A stretch of 64,000 bases of DNA from Candidatus Didemnitutus sp. (GTDB lineage: Bacteria; Verrucomicrobiota; Verrucomicrobiia; Opitutales; Opitutaceae): NCBI GenBank assembly GCA_019634575.1, contig JAHCAY010000003.1, positions 62,001 to 126,000 of the forward strand, read 5' to 3'. The position numbers and the translations under genes were made by a program. Shown piece by piece: positions 1 through 8,196 of this stretch. The notes beneath the pieces were generated by a model. The model was not told the DNA's origin and ran no database searches. It saw nothing but the letters and a program-made list of their open reading frames with translations. Within the stretch, counting starts at the first letter, position 1. Every line of letters starts with the position of its first letter.

Positions 1-1436
1 GAGGGCCACGGGCGCTTCAGGAAAAGTTTCCCCTCCGTGCCGGGCGGCACTTCGCGCCCCTGTTCGTCCAACACTACGGGCACCACCCCGAAAAATGGCC
101 GCGTGCACGAACCTGGCTTGAGCGGGGTGACACCCGGGATCGGCGCGACCATGATCGCGCCCGTTTCGGTCTGCCACCAGGTGTCGACCACCGGACAGCG
201 ACCGCCACCCACGACGTCAAAGAACCACTGCCACACCGCCGGACTAATTGGCTCGCCGACCGAACCGAGCAGACGCAACGAGCTCAGGTCGTGCCGGCGC
301 ACGTGTTCGTCGCCCCACCGCATGAACGAGCGAATCGCCGTCGGCGCGGTGTAGAAGATCGTCACGCGATGCCGCTCGATCATCTCCCAAAAGCGATCGA
401 CGCCCGGCTGGTTCGGCGCGCCCTCGTAGAGCAGGATCGTCGCGCCGTTCGCCAGCGGGCCGTAGACGATGTAACTGTGACCGGTGATCCAACCGATGTC
501 CGCCGTGCAGAAATAGACGTCCGCTTCCTGCAGATCGAAGACATACTTCGACGTGATGGTGGTCCCGAGCAGATAGCCGGCACTCGTGTGCAACACGCCC
601 TTCGGTTTCCCCGTCGAGCCCGACGTGTAGAGGATGAACAGCTCCTGCTCGCTGTCGAAGGACTCCGCCTCGTGCCGCGTCGGGCACCCCGCTACGAAAT
701 CGTCCCACCAACGGTCGCGCCCCGCCCGCATCGCGATCTCGTGCCCCGTCCGGCGCACGACGATGACCTGCTCGACCGAAGGCGTGTGCGCCAGCGCCCG
801 GTCGACGTTCTGTTTCAACTCGACGATCTTGCCGCGCCGCCAGCCGCCGTCGGCCGTGATCACGAAACGGGCATGGCAGTCGTTTACCCGGTCCTTGATC
901 GCTTCGCTGGAAAAACCGCCGAAGATCACCGTGTGGATCACGCCCAGTCGCGCGCAAGCCAGCATCGCGATCACCGCCTCGGGAATCATCGGCATGTAGA
1001 TGGCGGCGCGATCGCCCGCGCGCGCCCCCGCCGCCAGCAGGGCGTTCGCGAAACGGCACGTCTCGCGATGCAACTGGCGGTAGGTGTAGGTGCGAACATC
1101 GCCCGGCTCGCCCTCGAAAATCAACGCCGCCTTGTTGGCGCGCGCCGTGAGGAGATGCCGGTCGAGGCAGTTCTCCGCGACGTTCAGTCTTCCGCCGTGG
1201 AACCAGCGCGCATGCGGCCGTTCCCAGTCGAGCACGCGCTCGAACGGTTCGCGCCAGTGCAGCAGGCCTTTCGCCTGCGCTGACCAGAATTTCTCCGGCT
1301 CGTGGACCGACTCGCGGTAGAGCCGCTCGTAGTCCGCCTCGGGCGCGTGCGGCGCGCCGTGGCGGACGGGTTCGAAGGCGTGGTGGGCGGCCGCGCGCGC
1401 GGCCGAACGTGGGGTGGAATCGGGCGAGGAAGACAT
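1..1436 (-). CDS. acs: Acetyl-CoA synthetase, 3' end cut by window edge
   Basis: AMP-forming acetate-CoA ligase, which activates acetate to acetyl-CoA in the cytoplasm. About 478 N-terminal residues are present and the frame is still open at base 1, so the C-terminal lid domain is missing. Reading the minus strand shows the adenylate-forming signature YTSGSTGKPKG, then TADIGWITGHSY, and VDTWWQTETG near the cut, all diagnostic of Acs. I chose the ATG at 1434-1436 because the N-terminus then matches the family (FWSAQAKGLLHW and VLDWERP follow). Operator-like site A lies 58 bp upstream, so it may be co-regulated with the deacetylating catabolic genes to the right and recover their acetate (inference). 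Confidence 0.93.
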   Translation of the reverse strand, partial: MSSSPDSTPRSAARAAAHHAFEPVRHGAPHAPEADYERLYRESVHEPEKFWSAQAKGLLHWREPFERVLDWERPHARWFHGGRLNVAENCLDRHLLTARANKAALIFEGEPGDVRTYTYRQLHRETCRFANALLAAGARAGDRAAIYMPMIPEAVIAMLACARLGVIHTVIFGGFSSEAIKDRVNDCHARFVITADGGWRRGKIVELKQNVDRALAHTPSVEQVIVVRRTGHEIAMRAGRDRWWDDFVAGCPTRHEAESFDSEQELFILYTSGSTGKPKGVLHTSAGYLLGTTITSKYVFDLQEADVYFCTADIGWITGHSYIVYGPLANGATILLYEGAPNQPGVDRFWEMIERHRVTIFYTAPTAIRSFMRWGDEHVRRHDLSSLRLLGSVGEPISPAVWQWFFDVVGGGRCPVVDTWWQTETGAIMVAPIPGVTPLKPGSCTRPFFGVVPVVLDEQGREVPPGTEGKLFLKRPWP

Positions 1437-1494
1437 GCGTGGAGGGGTGAGGCGCCCAAACGAGCCGCGCGGCCGGGGCACGGCAAGTAAATTC

Positions 1495-1512
1495 ATAACC
1501 ATTTGGTTACTT
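1495..1512. promoter_or_regulatory. Operator-like palindrome, site A
   Basis: The bases are ATAACCATTTGGTTACTT, with inverted arms AACC and GGTT around a 4-bp centre. This is one of six copies in the first 24 kb. It lies between the divergent acs and degT starts, 58 bp upstream of acs. In the acs orientation the well conserved AAGTAACC half is distal to the gene, as in the other copies. It is probably a binding site for the TetR regulator at 13291-13947 (inference from recurrence and location). Confidence 0.7.
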
Positions 1513-1580
1513 CAGGCGCAACCACCTCCACGACATGCGCCTCGGAATCCGCGCCCGCAATTTGCTTGTCCGCGCTTTTT

Positions 1581-1598
1581 TAGTAACCATATGGTTCA
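1581..1598. promoter_or_regulatory. Operator-like palindrome, site B
   Basis: The bases are TAGTAACCATATGGTTCA, containing the perfect palindrome AACCATATGGTT. It ends 9 bp before the ATG of the aminotransferase gene, which has no evident ribosome binding site. The site is the most symmetrical of the six copies. Being so close to the start codon, a bound protein would block the promoter or the first transcribed bases. Confidence 0.72.
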
Positions 1599-1607
1599 TT
1601 GCCTTCC

Positions 1608-2879
1608 ATGAAAACACCTGCCCTCTCCCGCCCTCCCGCCCTGCTGTCCGGGACTCCGCAACCCGCCCGCGTCTTCCCGTCGTGGCCCATTTTCGACGCC
1701 AGCGACGAGCAGCGGGTGCTAAAGGCGCTGCGCTCCGGCCACTGGGGCAAGCTCAGCGGCGCCGAAGTCGTCGAATTCGAGCAGCGGTTCGCCGCGATGC
1801 ACGGCGCCAAGTTCGGCATCGGCGTCGTCAACGGTAGCATTTCCATCCGTCTCGCCCTCCAGGCGGCCGGCGTGCAGGCGGAAGACGAAGTCATCGTCCC
1901 CTCCTACACCTTCCTCGCCAGCGCGACTTCCATCGTCGAAGCCAACGCCATCCCGGTCTTCGCCGACATCGACCTCGAGACGCTGAACCTCTGCCCCAAG
2001 GCCTTCGAAGCGGCCATCACCCCGCGCACGCGCGCCGTCGTGGTCGTGCACTTTGCCGGCCTACCCGCAGACATGGACGCGATCCTCGCCGTGGCCCGGA
2101 AACACAAACTCGTGGTCATCGAGGACGCCGCGCACGCCCACGGCGCGATCTACAAGGGAACGCCCGTCGGCGCCATTGGCGATGCCGGCTCCTTCTCCTT
2201 CCAATCGAGCAAGAACCTCACCTCCGGCGAAGGCGGTTTCATCACCACCAACGACCCCGCGCTCGCCGAGCTGGCCGTCTCCCTCCACAACTGCGGGCGC
2301 AAGAAGTCGGGCCTGTGGTATGAGCACCATATCAACGCCGTGAACTATCGCCTCGGCGAACTGCAGGGCGCGCTCCTCAACGCCCAGCTCGACCGTCTCG
2401 ACGCCCAGACCAACCTCCGCGACGAAAACGGCCAATACCTCGCCGCCCGCCTCGCCCGCATCCCCGGCGTGCACACGCAGAAGCGCGACGCCAGCTGCAC
2501 GCGCCACGCCTACCACCTCTTCACCTTCCGCATCGATGCGGCGAAGTTCGGCGTCCCGCGCGAAGTCGCGCTCAAGGCCCTCGCCGCCGAAGGCGTCGGC
2601 TGCGGCGCCGGCTACCCGCTCCCGCTCTATCGCCAGCCGCTCTTCCTCAACAAGGCGTTCGGCCCCTACCTGAACCACGTCCTCGCCCGTCTCGACTACG
2701 GCGCGGTCAAGAATCCGAACTGCGAGAAAATCTGCTACGAACAGGGCGGCTGGTATGGCCAATCCCACCTGCTCGGCACGAAAGCCGATATGGACGCGAT
2801 CGCCGATGCGTGGGAGCGGATCCACGAACACGCCCCAGCCCTTCGGGATTGGGCCGCCAAGAACGGTCACCGGGTCTGA
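1608..2879 (+). CDS. DegT/DnrJ/EryC1/StrS-family PLP aminotransferase
   Basis: PLP-dependent fold-type I enzyme that moves an amino group to or from a keto sugar or keto-cyclitol. It is 423 residues from the ATG at 1608; a TTG three codons earlier is less likely. Visible family features are GVVNGSISIRLAL (cofactor phosphate region), IVPSYTFLASATS, VIEDAAHAHGA and the Schiff-base lysine in SFQSSKNLTSGEGG. DegT enzymes usually build amino sugars. Here the gene leads an operon with a secreted GH27 and a Gfo/Idh/MocA dehydrogenase beside nagA/nagB, so removal of an amino group from an imported sugar is a reasonable alternative (inference). Sites A and B control its promoter region. The substrate cannot be read from the sequence. 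Confidence 0.9.
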   Translation: MKTPALSRPPALLSGTPQPARVFPSWPIFDASDEQRVLKALRSGHWGKLSGAEVVEFEQRFAAMHGAKFGIGVVNGSISIRLALQAAGVQAEDEVIVPSYTFLASATSIVEANAIPVFADIDLETLNLCPKAFEAAITPRTRAVVVVHFAGLPADMDAILAVARKHKLVVIEDAAHAHGAIYKGTPVGAIGDAGSFSFQSSKNLTSGEGGFITTNDPALAELAVSLHNCGRKKSGLWYEHHINAVNYRLGELQGALLNAQLDRLDAQTNLRDENGQYLAARLARIPGVHTQKRDASCTRHAYHLFTFRIDAAKFGVPREVALKALAAEGVGCGAGYPLPLYRQPLFLNKAFGPYLNHVLARLDYGAVKNPNCEKICYEQGGWYGQSHLLGTKADMDAIADAWERIHEHAPALRDWAAKNGHRV

Positions 2880-2893
2880 TTTGGGTTCTGTGC

Positions 2894-2927
2894 CGGCCGG
2901 CTCCGCAAGGGGCCGGCCGATTTCTTT
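2894..2927 (+). terminator. Hairpin with T-rich tail between degT-type gene and GH27
   Basis: An 8-bp perfect stem (CGGCCGGC, 2894-2901, with GCCGGCCG, 2912-2919) closes a 10-base loop and is followed by ATTTCTTT. It has the form of a weak intrinsic terminator or attenuator. It lies between two co-directional genes, so it may lower GH27 expression relative to the aminotransferase rather than end the operon. Confidence 0.5.
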
Positions 2928-2946
2928 CCCCTCCCCGACTCCATTC

Positions 2947-4926
2947 ATGAACCACGCCCGCGCCTTCGCCCTTCTTCTCGTCTTCTCACTCGTCTCCCCG
3001 CTCCACTTGAGCGCCGCGGAAACCATCTGGCTCGACCAGCTCGACCTCTCGACCGTCCGCCAAGGCACCGGCGCACCGCAGGTCAACCGCTCCGCCCGCG
3101 GCACGCCGCTGAGAATCGCCGGCCAGTCCTTCGCGCGCGGCGTCGGCACGCACTCGAACAGCAACTACCGCTTGTTGCTCGCCGGCGGCTGCGAACGCTT
3201 CCTCGCCACGATCGGCCTCGACGACTGCGCCGAAGGCCCCGGCGCCGTCGTCTTCTCGCTCCTCGCCGACGGCAAGAAGATCTACGACTCCGGTCCGCTG
3301 AAGAACGGCGACGCCCCGCGCACAATCGACGTCGACCTGCGCGGCGTGCAGCTTCTCCTGCTCAGCGTGCTCCACGGCCCGGGTGCCCGCACGGCCTTCA
3401 ACCACGGCGACTGGGCCGAGGCGCGGTTCATTGTCACCGGCGCCAAACCGGTGCCATTCGTCGCGCCGCCGCACGGTCCCGCCGAAATCCTCACGCCCAA
3501 GCCCGGTCCCGAGCCTCATCTCAACGGTCCGCGTGTCTACGGCGCGCGCCCGGGGCATCCCTTCCTCTTTCGCATCCCCACGCAAGGCGCACGCCCGATC
3601 GAATTCTCCGCCGAGGGGCTGCCTCCGTCACTCCACCTCGACGCCGCCGCGGGCATTATCTCGGGCACCACGCCCGACCGCGGCGACTACACCGTCACTC
3701 TCCACGCGGGAAACGGCCACGGCCGCGACTCGCGCATCCTCAAGATCGTGGCCGGCGACACACTCGCACTCACGCCGTCGATGGGCTGGAACGACTGGTA
3801 TGCCCACACCGACCGCGTCACCGACGCGATGATGCGCGCCGCAGCGGATCTGATGATCTCCTCCGGCCTCGCCGACGTCGGCTACGACTACGTGAACATC
3901 GACGACTGTTGGTCCAACGCGCCGACACACCGCGATCCGCAGCGCGTCGGCCCCGCCCGCGACGCCGCCGGGAACATCCTTCCGAACCGCCGTTTCCCCG
4001 ACATGAAGGCGCTGACGGACTACATCCATGCCCGCGGCCTCAAGGCCGGCATCTACTCCTCGCCCGGCGAGCTCACCTGCGCGAAATTCGCCTCGAGCTG
4101 GGGGCACGAAGCGCAGGACGCCGCGCAGTTCGCCGCATGGGGCTTCGATTTCCTGAAATACGACTGGTGTAGCTACCGCCTGAAGGTCGGTTCGCCGCCC
4201 TCGCTCGACGAGATGCAGCGCCCGTATCGCCTCATGGGGCCACTCCTGCGCCAGCAGAACCGCGACATCCTTTTCAACCTCTGCCAATATGGCATCGGCG
4301 ATGTCTGGAAGTGGGGCGCGGACGTCGACGGCCACTCGTGGCGCACCGGCGGCGACCTCGGCTACGAACTCGACCGCCTGTTTTCCGTCGCCCTCAAGAA
4401 CGCCAGCCTGCGCGACTACCAGAAACCCGGCTCGTGGAACGATCCCGACTACCTCCAAATCGGCTTCATGGGACCGAACAAGCCGGGCGAAAAAGGAAAA
4501 CCCTTCGCGCTCAACCCGACCGAGCAATACGCCTTCATGTCGCTCTGGAGCCTCATGGCCGCGCCGCTCTTCTACAGCGGCGATCTCACCGCCCTCGACG
4601 AATTCACGCTCAACGTCCTCTGCAACCGCGAAGTCATTGCCATCGATCAGGACCCGCTCGGCGAATGCGCCCGCGTCGTGAAGGTCGACGAGGAGTGCTT
4701 CCTCATGGTGAAACTCCTCGAAGACGGCAGCCACGCCGTCGGACTCTGCAACGGCAGCGAAATCCCACAGCGCCTCGCGGCCCGCTGGACCGAGCTCGGC
4801 TTCGCCGGCGCGCAACTCGTCCGCGACGTCTGGCGGCAGAAGGACCTCGGACCCTTCGCCACGGAATTCGCTGCCGAAGTCCCGCGCCATGGGGTTGTGC
4901 TCATCCGCGTCCAGGCCCAGAAGTGA
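2947..4926 (+). CDS. Secreted GH27 alpha-galactosidase / alpha-N-acetylgalactosaminidase with NPCBM domain
   Basis: Glycoside hydrolase releasing terminal alpha-linked galactose or GalNAc outside the cytoplasm. The protein is 659 residues from the ATG at 2947, which gives a clean signal peptide (about 1-24, ending LSAAE). Domain order is an NPCBM carbohydrate-binding module (about 28-165, with FARGVGTHSNS), an Ig-like He_PIG linker (about 190-280, ending SGTTPDRGDYTVT) and a GH27 barrel (about 285-570). The nucleophile is D406 in FDFLKYDWCSY and the acid/base is D459 in WGADVDGHSW. MGWNDW and GSWNDPDYL are also family hallmarks. It lies downstream of the aminotransferase behind a hairpin. Whether the substrate carries galactose or GalNAc is undecided; neighbouring nagA/nagB would suit GalNAc. 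Confidence 0.92.
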   Translation: MNHARAFALLLVFSLVSPLHLSAAETIWLDQLDLSTVRQGTGAPQVNRSARGTPLRIAGQSFARGVGTHSNSNYRLLLAGGCERFLATIGLDDCAEGPGAVVFSLLADGKKIYDSGPLKNGDAPRTIDVDLRGVQLLLLSVLHGPGARTAFNHGDWAEARFIVTGAKPVPFVAPPHGPAEILTPKPGPEPHLNGPRVYGARPGHPFLFRIPTQGARPIEFSAEGLPPSLHLDAAAGIISGTTPDRGDYTVTLHAGNGHGRDSRILKIVAGDTLALTPSMGWNDWYAHTDRVTDAMMRAAADLMISSGLADVGYDYVNIDDCWSNAPTHRDPQRVGPARDAAGNILPNRRFPDMKALTDYIHARGLKAGIYSSPGELTCAKFASSWGHEAQDAAQFAAWGFDFLKYDWCSYRLKVGSPPSLDEMQRPYRLMGPLLRQQNRDILFNLCQYGIGDVWKWGADVDGHSWRTGGDLGYELDRLFSVALKNASLRDYQKPGSWNDPDYLQIGFMGPNKPGEKGKPFALNPTEQYAFMSLWSLMAAPLFYSGDLTALDEFTLNVLCNREVIAIDQDPLGECARVVKVDEECFLMVKLLEDGSHAVGLCNGSEIPQRLAARWTELGFAGAQLVRDVWRQKDLGPFATEFAAEVPRHGVVLIRVQAQK

Positions 4927-4930
4927 CACC

Positions 4931-5980
4931 GTGAACGCAACGCCCCGCGCCCTCGGATTCGGCATTATCGGCACCGGCATGATCGCCGGCTACCACGCGC
5001 AGGCCATCGCGGCGTTGCGCGGCGCGCGCCTCGTCGGCGTCGCCAGCCGCTCGCGCGAGAGCGCCGCGGCGTTCGCCGCGAAGCATCAGCTCGGCTGGAG
5101 CGGCACGCTGAACGAGCTGCTCGCGCGCCCGGACGTCGATGTGGTGTGCATCACCACGCCGAGCGGCGCGCATCTCGAACCCGCGCTCGCCGCCATCGCC
5201 GCCGGCAAGCACGTCGTCATCGAAAAACCCATCGAGATCACGCCCGCGCGCGTCGACACGATCCTCGCCGCCGCCGCGCAGGCGGGCGTCCAGGTGGTCC
5301 CGATTTTCCAAGCGCGCTTCGGCCCGGGTGCCCGCGCAGTGAAGTCCGCCCTCGCCGCGGGCCGCCTCGGCCGCCTCGCGCTCGCCAGTATCTACGTGAA
5401 ATGGTTTCGCGCTCCGGCCTACTACTCCGGTTGGAAAGGCACGCGCGATCTCGACGGAGGCGGCGTCGTCATCAACCAATCGATTCACGGCCTCGACCTG
5501 TTGCAATGGTTCGCGGGGCTCCCCGCGGAAGTCTTCGCGTGGACAACCCGCCGCGGCCACACCGGCATCGAATCCGAGGACACCGCCGCCGCCACCTGGC
5601 GCTTCCCCGACGGCGCGCTCGGCGCGTTCGAGGCGAGCACCGCCGCCTGGCCCGGCTGGGCCCGGCGCATCGAACTGAACGGCGATGCCGGCTCGATCTG
5701 CCTCGAAGACGACCGCCTCGTGCGCTGGGAGTTCGCCCGACCGCTCCCCGGCGACCAAGCAATTCTCGCCGCAAAATCCGACGACTCGCTCCGCACCGGC
5801 GCCACCGCGCCGAACGCCATTTCGTTCGCCGGTCATCAGGCCCAGCTGCAGGACTTCGTCGACGCGCTCGCTGCCGGTCGCGCGCCCGCGCTCGACGGCG
5901 CCGAGGGCCGCAAGGCCGTCGCACTGGTGCACGCCATCTACGCGTCGGCAGAGCGCGGGCTGCCCGTGCGCGTCAGCTGA
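4931..5980 (+). CDS. Gfo/Idh/MocA-family NAD(P)-dependent oxidoreductase
   Basis: Cytoplasmic sugar dehydrogenase of 349 residues with a GTG start at 4931, four bases after the GH27 stop, so the two are probably cotranscribed. The Rossmann fold opens with GIIGTGMIAGYHAQA; the dinucleotide and catalytic lysine region is VIEKPIE. The C-terminal domain carries YYSGWKGTRDLDGGG and NQSIHGLDLLQW, close to the WlbA-type subgroup that oxidises position 3 of amino-sugar acids. Such enzymes partner with DegT aminotransferases in known 3-amino sugar pathways, and here a DegT gene heads the same operon. Its end overlaps the convergent gene at 5973 by eight bases. The exact substrate is unknown. Confidence 0.88.
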   Translation: MNATPRALGFGIIGTGMIAGYHAQAIAALRGARLVGVASRSRESAAAFAAKHQLGWSGTLNELLARPDVDVVCITTPSGAHLEPALAAIAAGKHVVIEKPIEITPARVDTILAAAAQAGVQVVPIFQARFGPGARAVKSALAAGRLGRLALASIYVKWFRAPAYYSGWKGTRDLDGGGVVINQSIHGLDLLQWFAGLPAEVFAWTTRRGHTGIESEDTAAATWRFPDGALGAFEASTAAWPGWARRIELNGDAGSICLEDDRLVRWEFARPLPGDQAILAAKSDDSLRTGATAPNAISFAGHQAQLQDFVDALAAGRAPALDGAEGRKAVALVHAIYASAERGLPVRVS

Positions 5981-7271
5981 CAGCCGGGCGGACGCTCACG
6001 ATCCGGCACTGTTCACGCGAGCGCTCCGCCGCAAACCCCAGCAGATGCCCCGCGATCGAGTCCTCGATCGTGGTGGCCGAGATCGACGGCGGCTCACCGC
6101 GCAACAAACGGAGAAAGTCCGCCACCAACCGCAAATCGCCGCCGGCATGCCCGCCGTGCGCGCCGGTCATGTCGCCGCCAATCTTCAAGTCGACCACGCG
6201 CTCGGAAAATTCCCGCCCCGGACGCGGATCGATGCCGCGCACGACGAAGCGCGAGTCCTCGAGGTTGCCCTGGATTTCGCCGCGCGTGCCCACGAGATGA
6301 AGCGACCGCGACGGCTTGGCCGCACCGCCGATCATGCTGAGCGTCGCCGTTGCTCCATCGGCAAATGCGATCGCCACGGATTCGTGATCCACGATGTCGA
6401 TTCCGCACTTCCACACACAGCGCCCGTAGGCACTGTCGCCCTTGAGCAGCGCCTCGCGGTCCGCGGCCGTCGGGGCATCGAGATGTTCGAGCGCATCCCA
6501 GACGTAGAAGGCCCAGCGTTCCGGGTGATCGAGGTAGTGCTTCCGCGCCGAGTAGAGGCAGTCTTTTTCGATCGGGCAATCGACCAGGCAGCGCGTGCCG
6601 GCGCCCGGCGGCGCTTTTTCCGGGCGGAATTGAAAATTGCTGCCCACGCTCGCCACCGTCGCCGGCGCGACACCGCGCTTCATCCACGCGATCAGGTCGA
6701 GGTCGTGGCACGACTTCGCCATCAGCATGGGCGAGCCGCAGTAGCTTTTCCTTCCCCATTTTCCCCGCACGTAGGACACCGCCATGTGGTGGTAGGACAC
6801 GTGCTCCACCGCTTGCACGCTGACGATCTCGCCGATGCTTCCCTGCTCCACTTCGCTCCGGATCGCGGCATAGAACGGCGCATAGCGCAGCACATGGCAG
6901 ATGCTCACCTTGCGGCCGAGGTGCCGGGCGGCCGCCACCAGACGCCAGAGATCGTCCTCCGTGGTCGCGAATGGCTTTTCGAGCAGGACGTCGTAACCCG
7001 CCTCGAGCAGCGGCAGCGTCGTCGCCACGTGCTGGTGGTCCATCGTGCCGTTGATCGCAAAGTCGGCCGACTTCCCCTCCGCCGCCAACGCCTCGGCCGA
7101 GACGTGGCACTGGGCCGGAGTCAAACCGAACTCCCGCGCCGCCAACTCCCGCCGGCGCGCCGAAGGGTCGGCAACACCGACGATCGCCAGTTCATCCGGG
7201 CGCGCCTTGGCGTAGCCCGCGTAGAGGAGCGCCCGATGCCCGGCCCCCACGATCACCGCCGTTTTTTTCAT
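5973..7271 (-). CDS. Gfo/Idh/MocA-family oxidoreductase with cysteine cluster
   Basis: Second oxidoreductase of the cluster, 432 residues from the ATG at 7271 (start MKKTAVIVGAGHRALLYAGY). The cofactor domain has VLLEKPFA, the C-terminal catalytic region CHDLDLIAWM. Between them lies a cysteine-containing insertion, RCLVDCPIEKDCLYSARK at about residues 225-240, with another KCG about 50 residues on. This makes it longer than the other two family members here. The cysteines could bind metal or be structural. It is the last gene of the minus-strand unit that starts at site C, 13 bp after the preceding stop at 7285. Confidence 0.87.
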   Translation of the reverse strand: MKKTAVIVGAGHRALLYAGYAKARPDELAIVGVADPSARRRELAAREFGLTPAQCHVSAEALAAEGKSADFAINGTMDHQHVATTLPLLEAGYDVLLEKPFATTEDDLWRLVAAARHLGRKVSICHVLRYAPFYAAIRSEVEQGSIGEIVSVQAVEHVSYHHMAVSYVRGKWGRKSYCGSPMLMAKSCHDLDLIAWMKRGVAPATVASVGSNFQFRPEKAPPGAGTRCLVDCPIEKDCLYSARKHYLDHPERWAFYVWDALEHLDAPTAADREALLKGDSAYGRCVWKCGIDIVDHESVAIAFADGATATLSMIGGAAKPSRSLHLVGTRGEIQGNLEDSRFVVRGIDPRPGREFSERVVDLKIGGDMTGAHGGHAGGDLRLVADFLRLLRGEPPSISATTIEDSIAGHLLGFAAERSREQCRIVSVRPAVS

Positions 7272-7284
7272 CGGTGCTCGCGCG

Positions 7285-8196
7285 TCACAACCGCACCTCG
7301 ACTCCGCCTCGCGCCGCGCTTTCGTTCGCCGCTTCGAGGAACCGGATGATCTCCAGCGTCTCTTCCATCGCCACTGGCGCCGGCGCACCGCGAAAGAACG
7401 CGTGCACCGCGCGCGCCAAGCCCTGATACGCGGGCATGCCCGCAGCCGAATTCACCGGGCGGCTGCCGTCCTCCCGGTGCACGGCGCCCGTGAACGCGCC
7501 GTTGCCACAGCGATTCCCGCGCGCCACGCCCATCCGCCCGTCGCGCCAGCGACCGACGATCACCTCGTGATGCGCCGTGGAAAACGCGCGCACCGACTCG
7601 CAACCGCCCCCCAGCGTGGCGAACACCATCTCGACGGTGTGAACGCCATACCAGAAGTAGCCCGGCTGGGTGGATTGCATCGCCATCGGCCCGGCGAAAT
7701 CGGCGCCGATCACCGGCGCCGCGCCCTCACGCCGCAACTCGGCCTGCAGCTCCGCCGCGAAGCGCAGGCTGGACGCGCTGAACATCGGCACGCCGTGCTC
7801 CCGCGCCAGCGCGGCGATGGCCTTGGCTTCCGCGGAGGTCGTGGCGAGCGGTTTGTCGATGAACGTGGGGCGCCGCCGCAGCGCGATCTCCCCGAACTGT
7901 CGCAGGTGAACTCGTCCGTCGACGGAAGTCAGCAGGACCGCATCCACCCGCTCGGCTACCGCGTCGGGCGATTCCACCATCTCGATCCCGTGCAAGGTCC
8001 GCAGTTTCTCCGTGTAGCGCGGCATCCGGTCGATGCTCAGTGGAAAATCCACCGACCCGCCCGGAAACGCCGTCGTGATGCGCGCTCCCGGGATGAAATG
8101 GGGATTGGCCGGATCGTTGAACGTCGCGGCAAACATTTCCACGTGCGAGGTATCGAGGCCGATCAGGCCGAGGCGAAGAGAATCGTTGGCACTCAT
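7285..8196 (-). CDS. Gfo/Idh/MocA-family oxidoreductase, short form
   Basis: 303-residue protein starting MSANDSLRLGLIGLDTSHVE. The N-terminal Rossmann motif is divergent (GLIGLDTSH rather than GxGxxG), but FIDKPLATTSAEAKAIA gives the family's catalytic K-P segment. The C-terminal domain is short and ends with a run typical of the family (FLEAANESAARGG). The ATG overlaps the stop of the preceding amidohydrolase gene (ATGA), so the two are translationally coupled. This divergent subgroup is often found beside sugar amidohydrolases. Its function as a dehydrogenase acting on the same imported sugar or its lactone is inferred. Confidence 0.82.
   Translation of the reverse strand: MSANDSLRLGLIGLDTSHVEMFAATFNDPANPHFIPGARITTAFPGGSVDFPLSIDRMPRYTEKLRTLHGIEMVESPDAVAERVDAVLLTSVDGRVHLRQFGEIALRRRPTFIDKPLATTSAEAKAIAALAREHGVPMFSASSLRFAAELQAELRREGAAPVIGADFAGPMAMQSTQPGYFWYGVHTVEMVFATLGGGCESVRAFSTAHHEVIVGRWRDGRMGVARGNRCGNGAFTGAVHREDGSRPVNSAAGMPAYQGLARAVHAFFRGAPAPVAMEETLEIIRFLEAANESAARGGVEVRL

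Noticed and set aside
2755..2946. Upstream extension of the GH27 gene into the aminotransferase gene
   Set aside because: The extension would overlap the preceding gene by 125 bp and hide a clean signal peptide that starts at the ATG at 2947.
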